Shown here piece by piece: positions 1 to 7,975 of a stretch of 28,461 nucleotides of DNA. Location of the stretch: assembly GCA_049522195.1 (NCBI GenBank), contig JBEKOB010000054.1, forward strand, positions 1-28,461, in the 5' to 3' direction. The notes below the pieces were generated by a model that made no database searches, was not told the origin of the DNA, and saw only the letters and a list, made by a program, of their open reading frames with translations. This DNA is from UBA9647 sp049522195 (lineage in GTDB: Bacteria; Bacteroidota; Ignavibacteria; UBA10030). Position 1 is the stretch's first letter. Each line of letters starts with the position of its first letter. Both the position numbers and the translations under genes were made by a program.

Positions 1-422
1 TCAAACATCGGCAGCTTGCCCGACTGATACAAGCGATCCCCTTCGATCTTTACCGTGAAATCGATGGCGAGTCCGATATAGTTCGGATCCGGGAAGTACT
101 CGATCATCTCCGTGTAGGTGTTTCCGGCGAGCTTGTATGTGCCTGCCCCAGCACCGAATGCTTCGTAGTATGCCGTCAGAGAATCTCTCTGTGTCTTCTT
201 AGCGAACAGGGAGACGCACTTCTCCTTATCCAGGTAAATCCAGATCCAGTGCTTCGCGGTAATATACTTCACATCTTTGCCCGAGGTGAGCACTTCCTTG
301 CCATCCATTTTTTGTGACAGAGATTGCCATACACCCACGATTTTGACCTTCTGCTGTGCGACAGAAGCTGCCATAAGGAGGCAAAGCAAAAGGACAACAA
401 GTGTTGTTTTTGAGTACGTCAT
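1..422 (-). CDS. Lipocalin-like secreted protein, C-terminus beyond window
   Basis: The frame reads inward from an ATG at 422 and is still open at position 1, so the C-terminus is missing; about 140 residues are visible. It begins with a signal peptide (MTYSKTTLVVLLLCLLMAASVAQ). Then come a short strand containing GVWQ, a region with KHWIWIYLD, and a block GTYKLAGNTYTEMIEYF followed by VKIEGDRLYQSGKLP. This order (GxW start, aromatic K/H-W-I-W strand, GTY...YTE..EY, G-D-.-.-YQSG) resembles the lipocalin-like/DUF4488-type proteins common in Bacteroidota. Such proteins are thought to bind small ligands, but no ligand can be named. AAGGAGG lies five bases before the ATG, and the 27-nt leader is shared with the next upstream gene. 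The assignment is from memory of the family pattern. Confidence 0.72.
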   Translation of the reverse strand, partial: MTYSKTTLVVLLLCLLMAASVAQQKVKIVGVWQSLSQKMDGKEVLTSGKDVKYITAKHWIWIYLDKEKCVSLFAKKTQRDSLTAYYEAFGAGAGTYKLAGNTYTEMIEYFPDPNYIGLAIDFTVKIEGDRLYQSGKLPMF

Positions 423-423
423 A

Positions 424-450
424 TCAACCTCCTTCTTGGATAGTGGGTGA
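424..450 (-). promoter_or_regulatory. Duplicated 5' leader, copy 1 (contains Shine-Dalgarno)
   Basis: This 27-nt block sits directly before the lipocalin-like gene. It matches 1738-1764 at 26 of 27 positions, and in both places it ends one base before the ATG. It contains CACTATCCAA followed by AAGGAGG, so it includes the ribosome binding site. The match extends well beyond a normal Shine-Dalgarno sequence. Confidence 0.7.
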
Positions 451-512
451 TGCAGTCGCCGGAGAAGCAGCTTTGATCAAGGTTCGACAACGATCTTTAT
501 TCTTTAGTTCAT

Positions 513-1736
513 CTACGGTTTTTGTGAACTGCCGGCGGAACTCCCCACAGAGCGGAACGAGTAAAGGATATACTCGCTTTGATCCGGTGGACCACACGTG
601 ACCTGAAGCGATGGATGCTCCGAAAGGGTCATGATTGTCGAGCCAAACGTGAAGATGGAGCCACCACTCATCAAGGGCCGGCACAGCGGGTTAATCTGAG
701 AATCCTTGGAGCGGAAAGTCTCCTTGATGGTTTGTTCGACAATCTCGATTCCGCTTTTTGCCAGCCTGGATTCAAGAGAAGTAAACCGCACGAAGCTATT
801 GCTGTTCTTCAGTTCTTCCGGTGTTCTTTGTTGAACCCGTTTTGCCCACCAGGGCTTCAAGTCCTCGTTCGCGAGAGGATGGTTGGTGTGATACACAGGG
901 GAGCCTCCAGCTACGGGATTGAATCGAACCACGCCGCTCGCCGATGCTTCGAAGTCGTACACCTTGTCGCCAATGCCCAGGATATAGTTTTGCCCGGACG
1001 CATGGTGTACAACCTTGATGAACTCCAAAGCAGATTGTTCCGATCTCTTCGCGAGCAAACCCCGAACAACAAATGCTACCGGCAGCCCGTTGTGAGAACC
1101 GCTCAGTTGCATCAGCGTGTTCACACATACGCCGATTGAATAGTTGTTCACACCGTTCGCGGCAACGAGTCCCGCAGTAGTGAAGATGAATTGTTCCGGA
1201 ATGGTTGCCGATTGAAGAATGTGCAGGACTGTTTGTGAACCGTGCCGCCACGATTCGAGGTCAAGGTTTTGCGCTACATATACCGGGTGAGATTTGGTTT
1301 TGGCGACGCCCATCCCGCTGCAATGATTGGCATCCTGTTTGTCGAAGTAGACCCAGATCTCATCAGGCAATTGGTACGCGAAGACTGTCTCAAACTTTTG
1401 TCCGGAACCATCTGCGATTCCCTTGACTTCATCGAGAAGATCGGGAGTCCATTTCTTGATGGCGGGAATGAAATCAGTTGCATGCAGGAATTCTGAAATA
1501 AGGGAATCCGGATCTCGCTTCCGCGATGTCTTGAGCTCTTCCTTGAACCTTCGGACGATGTCTGCAATCTCTGCTTTGAGCGCTTTCCCATGCTGTATGC
1601 CACGGTCGTACCCCGAACCGCTTAATTCCACAAAGTGCGGTTTCTTTGACTCCTCACCTTTCCGGGAAGTCTGAGCCGACGAAATACATGGTGAAACTAT
1701 CAGCAATAGGAACAGCAGGATCCTTGCGGACATCAT
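513..1736 (-). CDS. C45-family (acyl-CoA:6-APA acyltransferase-like) Ntn hydrolase, secreted
   Basis: A 407-residue protein from the ATG at 1736. The open frame extends to 1778, but AAGGAGG lies five bases before the 1736 ATG and the signal peptide (MMSARILLFLLLIVSPCISSAQ) starts there. The mature part has SGSGYDRGIQHGKAL, typical of the AAT/C45 family N-terminal helix, then DEVKGIADGSG. NHCSGMGV follows, where Cys139 would become the N-terminal nucleophile after self-cleavage. Downstream are AQNLDLE, AGLVAANGVNNYSIGVCVNTL and YHTNHPL, also family-like. Members hydrolyse or transfer amide-linked acyl groups; the substrate here is unknown. The export signal places it in the periplasm or outside the cell. 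It is preceded by the same leader as the lipocalin-like gene 90 bp downstream, suggesting shared expression. Confidence 0.85.
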   Translation of the reverse strand: MMSARILLFLLLIVSPCISSAQTSRKGEESKKPHFVELSGSGYDRGIQHGKALKAEIADIVRRFKEELKTSRKRDPDSLISEFLHATDFIPAIKKWTPDLLDEVKGIADGSGQKFETVFAYQLPDEIWVYFDKQDANHCSGMGVAKTKSHPVYVAQNLDLESWRHGSQTVLHILQSATIPEQFIFTTAGLVAANGVNNYSIGVCVNTLMQLSGSHNGLPVAFVVRGLLAKRSEQSALEFIKVVHHASGQNYILGIGDKVYDFEASASGVVRFNPVAGGSPVYHTNHPLANEDLKPWWAKRVQQRTPEELKNSNSFVRFTSLESRLAKSGIEIVEQTIKETFRSKDSQINPLCRPLMSGGSIFTFGSTIMTLSEHPSLQVTCGPPDQSEYILYSFRSVGSSAGSSQKP

Positions 1737-1737
1737 T

Positions 1738-1764
1738 TCAACCTCCTTGTTGGATAGTGGGTGA
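1738..1764 (-). promoter_or_regulatory. Duplicated 5' leader, copy 2 (contains Shine-Dalgarno)
   Basis: Second copy of the 27-nt leader found at 424-450, with one mismatch (G for C at 1749 on the plus strand). The spacing AAGGAGG-N5-ATG is identical in both copies. Flanking bases on either side differ, so the similarity stops sharply. Confidence 0.7.
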
Positions 1765-1807
1765 CGTGAGAAAACCATTAGGGCGCTTTGTTTCTTCCGA
1801 TAGCCTC

Positions 1808-2121
1808 CTAGTGTCGTGTCTTACAAAAACCCTGAATAAGTCCACAGCAGGTAACGGAGATTCAGGGAGGCATCAATTCAAGGTTCCCCGAAAAAAGCAC
1901 ACACCCCTCAACTCCCCTCTCGCAGCCCACATTCCCTCTCACGAGAGGGGACGTTTGGTCCACGATTGGCAAGAGGCAGTGCACCAGGCGCTGACAGTCC
2001 CCTCTGTGCGATGGCTGGGGCGTCGGGGAGAGGGGATGGAAGGGGTGTGTGCCTTCTCTTATCAGCGTATCACCGCTTCTGTTGTCGACCAGCTCAAGTG
2101 CTCTCCGGGACCCGACACTAG
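1808..2121. mobile_element. MITE-like palindromic element with TA-bounded terminal inverted repeats
   Basis: The ends are CTAGTGTCGTGTC (1808-1820) and GACCCGACACTAG (2109-2121), inverted repeats matching at 12 of 13 positions. Each contains TA (1809-1810 and 2119-2120), which fits the TA target duplication of IS630/Tc1-mariner elements. Inside, 1895-1908 (AAGCACACACCCCT) pairs with 2041-2055, and 1913-1921 (TCCCCTCTC) pairs with 2028-2036. A further hairpin (CCCTGAAT...ATTCAGGG) lies near the left end. There is no transposase gene, so it would be non-autonomous. It lies in the 398-bp space between the cyclophilin and C45 genes, and I see no gene inside. Repeat and boundary structure is seen directly; mobility is inferred. 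Confidence 0.55.
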
Positions 2122-2134
2122 CGAAAAGGCAACG

Positions 2135-2773
2135 CTAGCGCGGCTGACTCGGCTTTTCAGCCGCGATGCGAACAATAGCGATAATCCGAACAAGGGGAAC
2201 AAGCGCCTGGCCTTCCGCTCGCGACTTCTGAATTCGTCGAACTATATCCATCCCTTCCGTTACACGGCCAAAGGCCGCGAATCCCTGTCCATCCGGATTC
2301 CTTTTTCCTCCAAAATCGAGTTCAGGCTGATCGCCAATGCAAATGAAGAAGGAGGAGGTGGCAGAGTTCGGTTCCGACCTCGCCATCGAAATTGCCCCAT
2401 CGACGTGCCGGATGCCCGTCACGCTTGTCCGTTCAAGCGCGATCGGAGGAAAACTGTTGTTCTCTTTCCACGGATGAACAACGGCCTGGATGACCTGGAT
2501 CTTCACCGGATTCTGCTCGTTGTCCGGTCGAACTGTTCTCATAAAACATCCCCCGCTGAAGAAGCCGCCATCGACATAGCGAAGGAAATTGGCCACCGTT
2601 GCGGGAGCTTTGTCCGGATACAGTTCTGCAATGATGTTCCCTGCCTCTGTCTCAATACGGACGGAAACCGGCGATGACTTCTCTTGCGCGAATGTTCTGG
2701 CTCCCAAGACAAGCATGCCGATCATAAGCAGGCTCTGAACGCAAGCGACTGAAAAGCAATCCTTCATTTTCAT
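2135..2773 (-). CDS. Cyclophilin-type peptidyl-prolyl isomerase, exported
   Basis: A 212-residue protein that would catalyse cis/trans isomerisation of proline peptide bonds outside the cytoplasm. After a signal peptide (MKMKDCFSVACVQSLLMIGML...ARTFAQ) come the cyclophilin landmarks: ETEAGNIIAELYPDKAPATVANFLRY, GGCFMRTVR, DGAISMAR, SATSSFFICIG, LDFGGKRNPDGQGFAAFGRVTEGMDIV. The usual IQGGD after the active-site arginine is replaced by IQAVVHP, which is unusual. The frame is open to 2857, but that stretch runs through a heptanucleotide repeat and looks non-coding. I prefer the ATG at 2773 (GGGAG just upstream); the ATG at 2785 is the alternative. The stop lies 14 bp from the MITE-like element. 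The family call is firm; the start is less so. Confidence 0.88.
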   Translation of the reverse strand: MKMKDCFSVACVQSLLMIGMLVLGARTFAQEKSSPVSVRIETEAGNIIAELYPDKAPATVANFLRYVDGGFFSGGCFMRTVRPDNEQNPVKIQVIQAVVHPWKENNSFPPIALERTSVTGIRHVDGAISMARSEPNSATSSFFICIGDQPELDFGGKRNPDGQGFAAFGRVTEGMDIVRRIQKSRAEGQALVPLVRIIAIVRIAAEKPSQPR

Positions 2774-2829
2774 TCCGGCTCCCATTCTTAACAAAGCATC
2801 CTCTTTTTTATATTGCGCATCCCGGGGCA

Positions 2830-2871
2830 ATTCTCCGTCTCTGGTCTCACATTTCACTTTTTACTTCTCAC
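2830..2871 (-). repeat. Heptanucleotide-periodic array 1 (six units)
   Basis: Read on the minus strand, the 42 bases divide into six 7-mers: GTGAGAA, GTAAAAA, GTGAAAT, GTGAGAC, CAGAGAC, GGAGAAT. The period is exact although the units vary. The array lies just upstream of the cyclophilin gene. A small hairpin (CCCGAA-ATGAAC-TTCGGG, 2890-2907) lies between this array and array 2. Confidence 0.6.
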
Positions 2872-2950
2872 CGCCGCTCTCTTAACAGTCCCGAAATGAA
2901 CTTCGGGCTACCATTCGAGTCGGTCGCTTCGCTCCCTCGCTCAGGGTGGA

Positions 2951-2992
2951 CGTCTCCCGTCTACCATTCACTGTTTACTGTTCACTTTTCAC
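2951..2992 (-). repeat. Heptanucleotide-periodic array 2 (six units)
   Basis: Starting two bases after the DUF4153 stop codon, the minus strand reads GTGAAAA, GTGAACA, GTAAACA, GTGAATG, GTAGACG, GGAGACG. That is six units and 42 bp, the same phase, length and drift (GTGA-rich to GGAGA-rich) as array 1. The arrays are 79 bp apart and in the same orientation. Confidence 0.65.
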
Positions 2993-2994
2993 CT

Positions 2995-4887
2995 CTAAGG
3001 CATTCTCTTGTAGGCTATGTCTCCATCGAACGCCACCACCTTCGCCTCCGTTCCATGCCGCTGGATGCGTATGTTCGTAAGAAAGAGCTTGACCTTCGTC
3101 GTTTGGCTCGTGGCAACGATCGCCATTTTTTCTGTCGGGATTCTGTCTGTCGTGGCGTTGCCGTAGTCAGCCAGCAGCTTGTTCACGAGCGGCTGCAGGT
3201 CGATCTGAAGAGAATCGATGATCTTCGCCTCGTTCGAGACAGTGATGGTCATCTTGCTCAAGTCCTTATCGATCCGATACGCAATGCCCTGCTCGGGGAA
3301 CTCTTTCTTTGCCATGCCCGCGTAGATGTGTGGTGCGCGCAACAAACGATCATAGCCATCGATAGCAAGGACTCCGTCCCGATCCGCCATGAGCGTCAAC
3401 GTACCACCCGATGATGCCTGCCAAACCCGTACGTATTCGATCCCCATCAGTTTTGCGACGACGGCTGGATCCTTGTACGTTGACCCCTTTCTGGCGGAAT
3501 CACTTTTCAAGCTTTCGCCAAACCAGGGCTGGATCGCGTCGAATCCATGAATATCGGATAGGTAGAAAATGATCGAGCTGATCTGCTTGGTGGCTTCGAA
3601 TTGCACTGAGTCATGTTTGCTCTGTACTCTTCCGTCGACGAGAATGTGATTCTTCGTCAGGAGCTCTTTGAGGCGCGTAATTTGGCTGTTCTCCGAAACA
3701 GCGAAGGCCCCCCACGGACCGAAGCTCACGACAAATGTCGCCACGCAGAGGGACGTCGGAATGAAGAGAATCTTTTTCTTCTTACTGATAATGAAATAGG
3801 GGACGATAATGCAGAGCCACAAACCGACCGCGATCGCCAGGTATCTCCCTTCGGTGAACCCGTACTCAGATACCCTACGCCAGACGGCGAAAAAGAGCAT
3901 GATAATAAGGGGAATAATGATCACGTAGAACCACCGCGATGCTGTCCGGATCCAGATATTTTCCGTCCGTTCTCTGATCGGGTGCAGCAGCAACAATGAG
4001 GAGAGTCCCGTCCCGATAAATCCAAGAATCAGCTTGCTGACCCAACCTTGAGGCCAGTCCCACGCCAGAAGAATCTTCCCAAGGTAAGCGTACAGGATGA
4101 CCAAATAGATAAGAACCAGAGGGAACAGAATGTACTGGGAGAATACCTTGAGCCCCTTCGGATACTCTTGGCCCGCGTCCAGTGTTGCGAGATCTTCTGG
4201 TACACCCGCGAGGAAGAACCATGTCGAGAATACTCCATTGATGAGCACCCATAATTCCCCGTACCGCTTTCCTGGGATATAAACTCCGAAGAGATTGTCG
4301 AGTGCTGCAAGAGCGATTGCCAGGCCTGCCCATAAGACAACGGTGTACAGATATGCCGTCACCACTCTCATAACCAGCGTTTCGCAGTAGTTCCAGTACC
4401 CAAGCTCGTTCTCGTGTCTGAAATATGGGACCGCGAACGCGAACAAGACCCATCCCGTCGTGAGCATGACAAGCCGGATAACATGGATGTTCGGTGCGCC
4501 CATCAATTCTTTAGGGACGTACAAAGAATAGAGAACGGCCAAAGCGACAGCTGCGAGCTGAGCTCCGAGTGACACTAATGAGCTCCATTTCTTCTTTTCG
4601 GCCGTTATAGCAAGTCCCGTCAACAGCGGGAAGCAGAACACCGCAGCGAAGACGACCTGGAACAGGATGGTTGGCTCGGGAGGTCCTTCATGATCAGTCA
4701 GGATCAACGCGCAAGCAGTACCTACGATTGCATCAAGGACGACGAACGGGAAGCGAACGAACGTACGACGTGCGTCGTCAAAGGCTTGGGAAATGGATGG
4801 AAGTTTCACGAGCACCTCGGAGTTGGTGAGTGGAAACGAATCTCGTACAATTGTCACTGGAATCGGACGTGGAGAATTGCCCGCCAA
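2995..4887 (-). CDS. DUF4153-type multi-pass membrane protein
   Basis: About 630 residues with roughly eleven hydrophobic segments in the first two-thirds (for example FPFVVLDAIVGTACALIL, VMLTTGWVLFAFAVPYF, YILFPLVLIYLVILYAYLGK and FYVIIIPLIIMLFFAVWRR). A soluble tail of about 220 residues follows. The start motif KLPSISQAFDDARRTFVRFP and the central GVPEDL...YPKGLKVFSQYILFPLVLIY pattern match what I know of the DUF4153 family of inner-membrane proteins, whose function is not known. The longest frame starts at a TTG (4887) with AGAGGAG ten bases upstream. A GTG at 4809, with CGAGG before it, would start right at the conserved KLPSI block and may be the true start. There is a 110-bp gap from the upstream beta-helix gene. 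Confidence 0.8.
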   Translation of the reverse strand: MAGNSPRPIPVTIVRDSFPLTNSEVLVKLPSISQAFDDARRTFVRFPFVVLDAIVGTACALILTDHEGPPEPTILFQVVFAAVFCFPLLTGLAITAEKKKWSSLVSLGAQLAAVALAVLYSLYVPKELMGAPNIHVIRLVMLTTGWVLFAFAVPYFRHENELGYWNYCETLVMRVVTAYLYTVVLWAGLAIALAALDNLFGVYIPGKRYGELWVLINGVFSTWFFLAGVPEDLATLDAGQEYPKGLKVFSQYILFPLVLIYLVILYAYLGKILLAWDWPQGWVSKLILGFIGTGLSSLLLLHPIRERTENIWIRTASRWFYVIIIPLIIMLFFAVWRRVSEYGFTEGRYLAIAVGLWLCIIVPYFIISKKKKILFIPTSLCVATFVVSFGPWGAFAVSENSQITRLKELLTKNHILVDGRVQSKHDSVQFEATKQISSIIFYLSDIHGFDAIQPWFGESLKSDSARKGSTYKDPAVVAKLMGIEYVRVWQASSGGTLTLMADRDGVLAIDGYDRLLRAPHIYAGMAKKEFPEQGIAYRIDKDLSKMTITVSNEAKIIDSLQIDLQPLVNKLLADYGNATTDRIPTEKMAIVATSQTTKVKLFLTNIRIQRHGTEAKVVAFDGDIAYKRMP

Positions 4888-4997
4888 CCAAATCCGACTC
4901 CTCTAATGCAACGCCGATTTGACACTATCGGGCCCCACGGAGGAGATGATCGCAAAGAAAACGATGAGTCTCTGCGTCCTCAGCTTGCTCTGTAACT

Positions 4998-7214
4998 CTA
5001 TTTGCGATCCGCGGGTTTGCGCGGTCCAATGTCCTCAAAGGGAATGCGCTCAAAGCCTGGCAGCTTCTTGTAGATCTCGGAGTCATCTTTCAACTGGAAG
5101 ACCAGCCTCTCCGGATCGACAAATCCCGGGTCTTTGTCGGTAATGTAGTTCTCTCCAAATTCGGTTTGGGCGTACATCCCGACCAGCCGGAATGTTTCCT
5201 CGTACTTCACGAGAACATTCCTGTCGAACACATTACGCCGTGGGCGCATTCCCACGTATGTGTGCCCGTCTGGAAGAAGGTCGAGCCAATCCTTCAGCAG
5301 CGGATATCGCTCACTGTACGGAGGTCGCCGGATATCCACCGATTTGGTAAGTCGACGCGTGTATATTCCCTTCTCCCCGAAGAAATACGGGATTGAACTA
5401 ATCCCAAAATCGTACCACATGGACTTGAGCTGATAGGCCGGGCCATATCCTTCAATGAAAATGTTGTTCTTCACTACAATGTCATGCCCGCCATTGCTGT
5501 AGACCGTACCGTACGTCGCTACGCGATAGAACACGTTGCCTTCAACGCGGACGTCGCAGGTGGCGTCATCACAATAGACGCCCATGATCCATTTCCGGTC
5601 CGGGCGGCCGACATGATGGAAGAAATTCCACCGCACAATATTGCCTTGATCGCTGGGATCGCGGCCTAGATACCAGGCGGACGCATCGTTGGAATTCAGT
5701 GCGACATGGTGGATGTGATTGTATTCGAATACATGATCGTTGCCATGAACGAGGATCGCCTGAAGATCCGCGTTGTATATCTCGTTGTGGGTCACGAGAT
5801 TGCCGCAACCGTCAACGATCACGCCGGAGGCCCCTGCTTTGTTTCTGCGATTGAAATCGTGGATACGGCAGTCTGTCACCACGTTTCTTCCTGGTGTGAG
5901 ATTCTTTTTGCTCCCGCCACCAAGTATGATTCCCCCTGATCCTGTATTGTATATTTCGCATCCCTCGATGACTTGCTGCTCGCCGGCGTTCCGGTCCCAG
6001 GTGGAGTTGAGGTACATGTGCGAATGGAAACTCCCCACCTCACGTGATGATGGAACACCCGCGTAATCGTCTGCGGTGATGTGCGGGAATGTCTGACGAG
6101 CCCCTTGGCCCAGCATGATGCCGACGGTTCCGAAGTTGCGCACGGTGCAATTCAAAATCTTGTTCTGCGATCCACCTTCAATGGAAATCCCGAGTGCTCT
6201 TCCGTTTTCGATGATCAAGTCACGCAGAGTACAATAGGAAGTATTGTCAAGCGCGATCAGCGGTTGCTCCAGAATGGAAACGGTCACCCTTGCAGCCATG
6301 ATATTGCCTGGTGGCCATAGGAACAGCATTCCGGAAGAAGTATCTGCATACCATTCGCCTGGTTGATCCAATTCCTCCAGCAGGTTGAGTGCAACGTACT
6401 GGTTGAAATTCTGTCCGCTCGCGAGACCGTACATGTGGGGAGAGCTGAGGGTTACTTCCTGCCGGACCGTATCGATGGTAGCGATGCGGATCTTGTCATC
6501 GGAAAAGCCATAGTTGAAGAAGCCCTGCAGCCAGACATCGGAAACGCCGGCCCAGCGTGCATGACGCGGATCAGTGTAACGGAACCGACCGCCACGATTC
6601 GTGTAGTCGCTTTCACGGGGCACCGAGCCCGGGTCGATGATGGGGCCAAGATCGATTGCCCCGGTGTTGGGATAGCGAGCCAGCTGCATCACTGAATCAT
6701 TCCAGAACACTTCCATTGGTGCGGGGACCACTGGCAGCCCGTGGCCGAATTGTCGATGCTTGCCGAAGTCGCGTATACCCAAAGCGCGGAGGTCAGCCTG
6801 AAGAACATGCTGCCGCGATTCCGCTGGCAGACGCAGAAGGGCGCCGCGATCAGAGACAGGGTGAAACGAAAGAGAAGGGACGCTCATTCCCCCTGAGAGT
6901 CGGACCGATTCATGGCTATATGCCGAGTACGTCACCGATGCACCGGAAATGCCGGCGTCAATTTGGTTGAGTTCAAATGTCTTTGTCAGCGGATACTCGC
7001 CGCCGCGTAGCCAAACGGTGTACGCCTTGCGGCTCGTTGCTGGAGTTGTCCGCCGATATGTTCGAGCCGCATCCCGCGCACGCTCAAGTGTTTGAAACGG
7101 TTTTTCGAGCGTGCCAGGGTTGCCGTCATCACCTTTCGGAGAGACGAAGACTTCTTGGGCAGGCAAGGACGTGATCATCAATGTAGAGAGAACCAGCGGG
7201 AGGAGAAGGTTCAT
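4998..7214 (-). CDS. Secreted right-handed parallel beta-helix protein, GH141-like
   Basis: A 738-residue exported protein. A signal peptide (MNLLLPLVLSTLMITSLPA) is followed by VFVSPKGDDGNPGTLEKPFQTL, the N-terminal signature of bacterial beta-helix carbohydrate-active proteins. Residues about 120-290 form a capping/insert domain. The motif GEWYADTSSGMLFLWPPG follows, then tandem helix turns rich in N, H and G (for example NKILNCTVRNFGTVGIMLG, VTHNEIYNADLQAILVHGND, FEYNHIHHVALN). The GEWY-D-.-G-.-L-.-PPG motif plus helix resembles GH141 enzymes (fucosidase and xylanase members are known) and related polysaccharide lyases; I cannot identify catalytic residues. An AGGA sits before the ATG. A second protein of this architecture is encoded at 17446-21009. 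Beta-helix is firm; the GH141 family call is tentative. Confidence 0.78.
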   Translation of the reverse strand: MNLLLPLVLSTLMITSLPAQEVFVSPKGDDGNPGTLEKPFQTLERARDAARTYRRTTPATSRKAYTVWLRGGEYPLTKTFELNQIDAGISGASVTYSAYSHESVRLSGGMSVPSLSFHPVSDRGALLRLPAESRQHVLQADLRALGIRDFGKHRQFGHGLPVVPAPMEVFWNDSVMQLARYPNTGAIDLGPIIDPGSVPRESDYTNRGGRFRYTDPRHARWAGVSDVWLQGFFNYGFSDDKIRIATIDTVRQEVTLSSPHMYGLASGQNFNQYVALNLLEELDQPGEWYADTSSGMLFLWPPGNIMAARVTVSILEQPLIALDNTSYCTLRDLIIENGRALGISIEGGSQNKILNCTVRNFGTVGIMLGQGARQTFPHITADDYAGVPSSREVGSFHSHMYLNSTWDRNAGEQQVIEGCEIYNTGSGGIILGGGSKKNLTPGRNVVTDCRIHDFNRRNKAGASGVIVDGCGNLVTHNEIYNADLQAILVHGNDHVFEYNHIHHVALNSNDASAWYLGRDPSDQGNIVRWNFFHHVGRPDRKWIMGVYCDDATCDVRVEGNVFYRVATYGTVYSNGGHDIVVKNNIFIEGYGPAYQLKSMWYDFGISSIPYFFGEKGIYTRRLTKSVDIRRPPYSERYPLLKDWLDLLPDGHTYVGMRPRRNVFDRNVLVKYEETFRLVGMYAQTEFGENYITDKDPGFVDPERLVFQLKDDSEIYKKLPGFERIPFEDIGPRKPADRK

Positions 7215-7308
7215 GGCGTATCCTAGATGTGAAGGGTGCGAAGAAGGGACGGCAGATCAATGTAGGGGTAAGGAGCTGGGAAATCAATATGAGTTGGTCG
7301 AAGGGGCC

Positions 7309-7353
7309 GCGCTGCAAAAGAACACCGTTATACCCGGTGTTGCCTTTCAGCGC
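7309..7353. other. Long imperfect hairpin upstream of the SUI1 gene
   Basis: GCGCTG (7309-7314) pairs with CAGCGC (7348-7353). Inside it AAAG pairs with CTTT, and AACACCG pairs with CGGTGTT around a TTATACC loop. The whole 45-nt hairpin lies in the 196-bp divergent region between the beta-helix gene (-) and the SUI1 gene (+), about 58 bp before the SUI1 ATG. No T-run follows, so it is not a classical terminator. It could be a structured leader or a protein-binding palindrome. Confidence 0.5.
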
Positions 7354-7410
7354 TGACTGTCGTAGTTTGCGGGTAATCGTCTTAGTGGACACTGAATAAC
7401 GAGGATTTTC

Positions 7411-7764
7411 ATGGAGGGGGAAAGAAAGAAGCCACCGAACAAACTCTCGTCTCTTTCCGATCTTGGGCAGCTTCTCACTGACTCTGAACGGAAACAACTC
7501 CTTCCCGAAGTCAAAAAGGTCGATCACGATGGAAAAAGCAAGACTGTTCGGATCAGGCTCGATACGAAAGGGAGGAAGGGGAAATCCGTGACTCTCGTCG
7601 AAGGCCTCCAGCACAATCCTGCAACGCTGGGTGAAATCGCCCGGATTCTGAAACAACATTGCGGTGCGGGCGGCACCGTGAAGGATGGGCAAATAGAGAT
7701 CCAGGGAGACCAGCGCGAACGAGTGGCAGAAAAACTCCGGGAGATGAACTATGTTGTTAGATAG
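7411..7764 (+). CDS. yciH: SUI1/eIF1-family translation factor (YciH-like)
   Basis: A 117-residue protein whose C-terminal half carries the SUI1 fold: VRIRLDTKGRKGKSVTLVEGL, then ATLGEIARILKQHCGAGGTVKDGQIEIQGD and a final VAEKLREMNYVV. The basic K-GRKGKSVT loop and the GAGGTVKDG-.-IEIQGD block are diagnostic for bacterial YciH proteins. These act at the small ribosomal subunit and affect start-site fidelity, mainly under stress (family knowledge). The first 45 residues are charged and less conserved. CGAGGA lies about five bases before the ATG. It stands alone, divergent from the beta-helix gene and convergent with the glycosyltransferase pair. Confidence 0.88.
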   Translation: MEGERKKPPNKLSSLSDLGQLLTDSERKQLLPEVKKVDHDGKSKTVRIRLDTKGRKGKSVTLVEGLQHNPATLGEIARILKQHCGAGGTVKDGQIEIQGDQRERVAEKLREMNYVVR

Positions 7765-7975
7765 AGCGCAAATCTGAGATGTCGCCCCGATCTTTGGAGG
7801 GCTAGTGAAAGAGTAAACCGCAAAGAACGCCAAGAGAATCTCAAGATGTTGTTATTGTACCGGGAACACTCGTGTTAAAGATTCGTGCTCTCGTGTCTGC
7901 CTAATCCTCAACATCAAATCTCCGGATCCCGAAGGCTTACGTCCTACGCGGGAGATCATTCAGTGTACTGGCAGA

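Noticed and set aside
1646..2677. Long plus-strand open frame (343 codons)
   Set aside because: It runs through the C45 gene start, the MITE-like element and antisense to the cyclophilin gene. It has no domain and is a by-product of those features.
7129..7833. 234-codon minus-strand frame
   Set aside because: It is antisense to the SUI1 gene, which is the clear protein-coding frame.
7805..7905. Degenerate short repeats (GCAAAGAACGCC, repeated TCGTG)
   Set aside because: The units are too few and irregular to call a repeat array; no period holds over more than two or three units.
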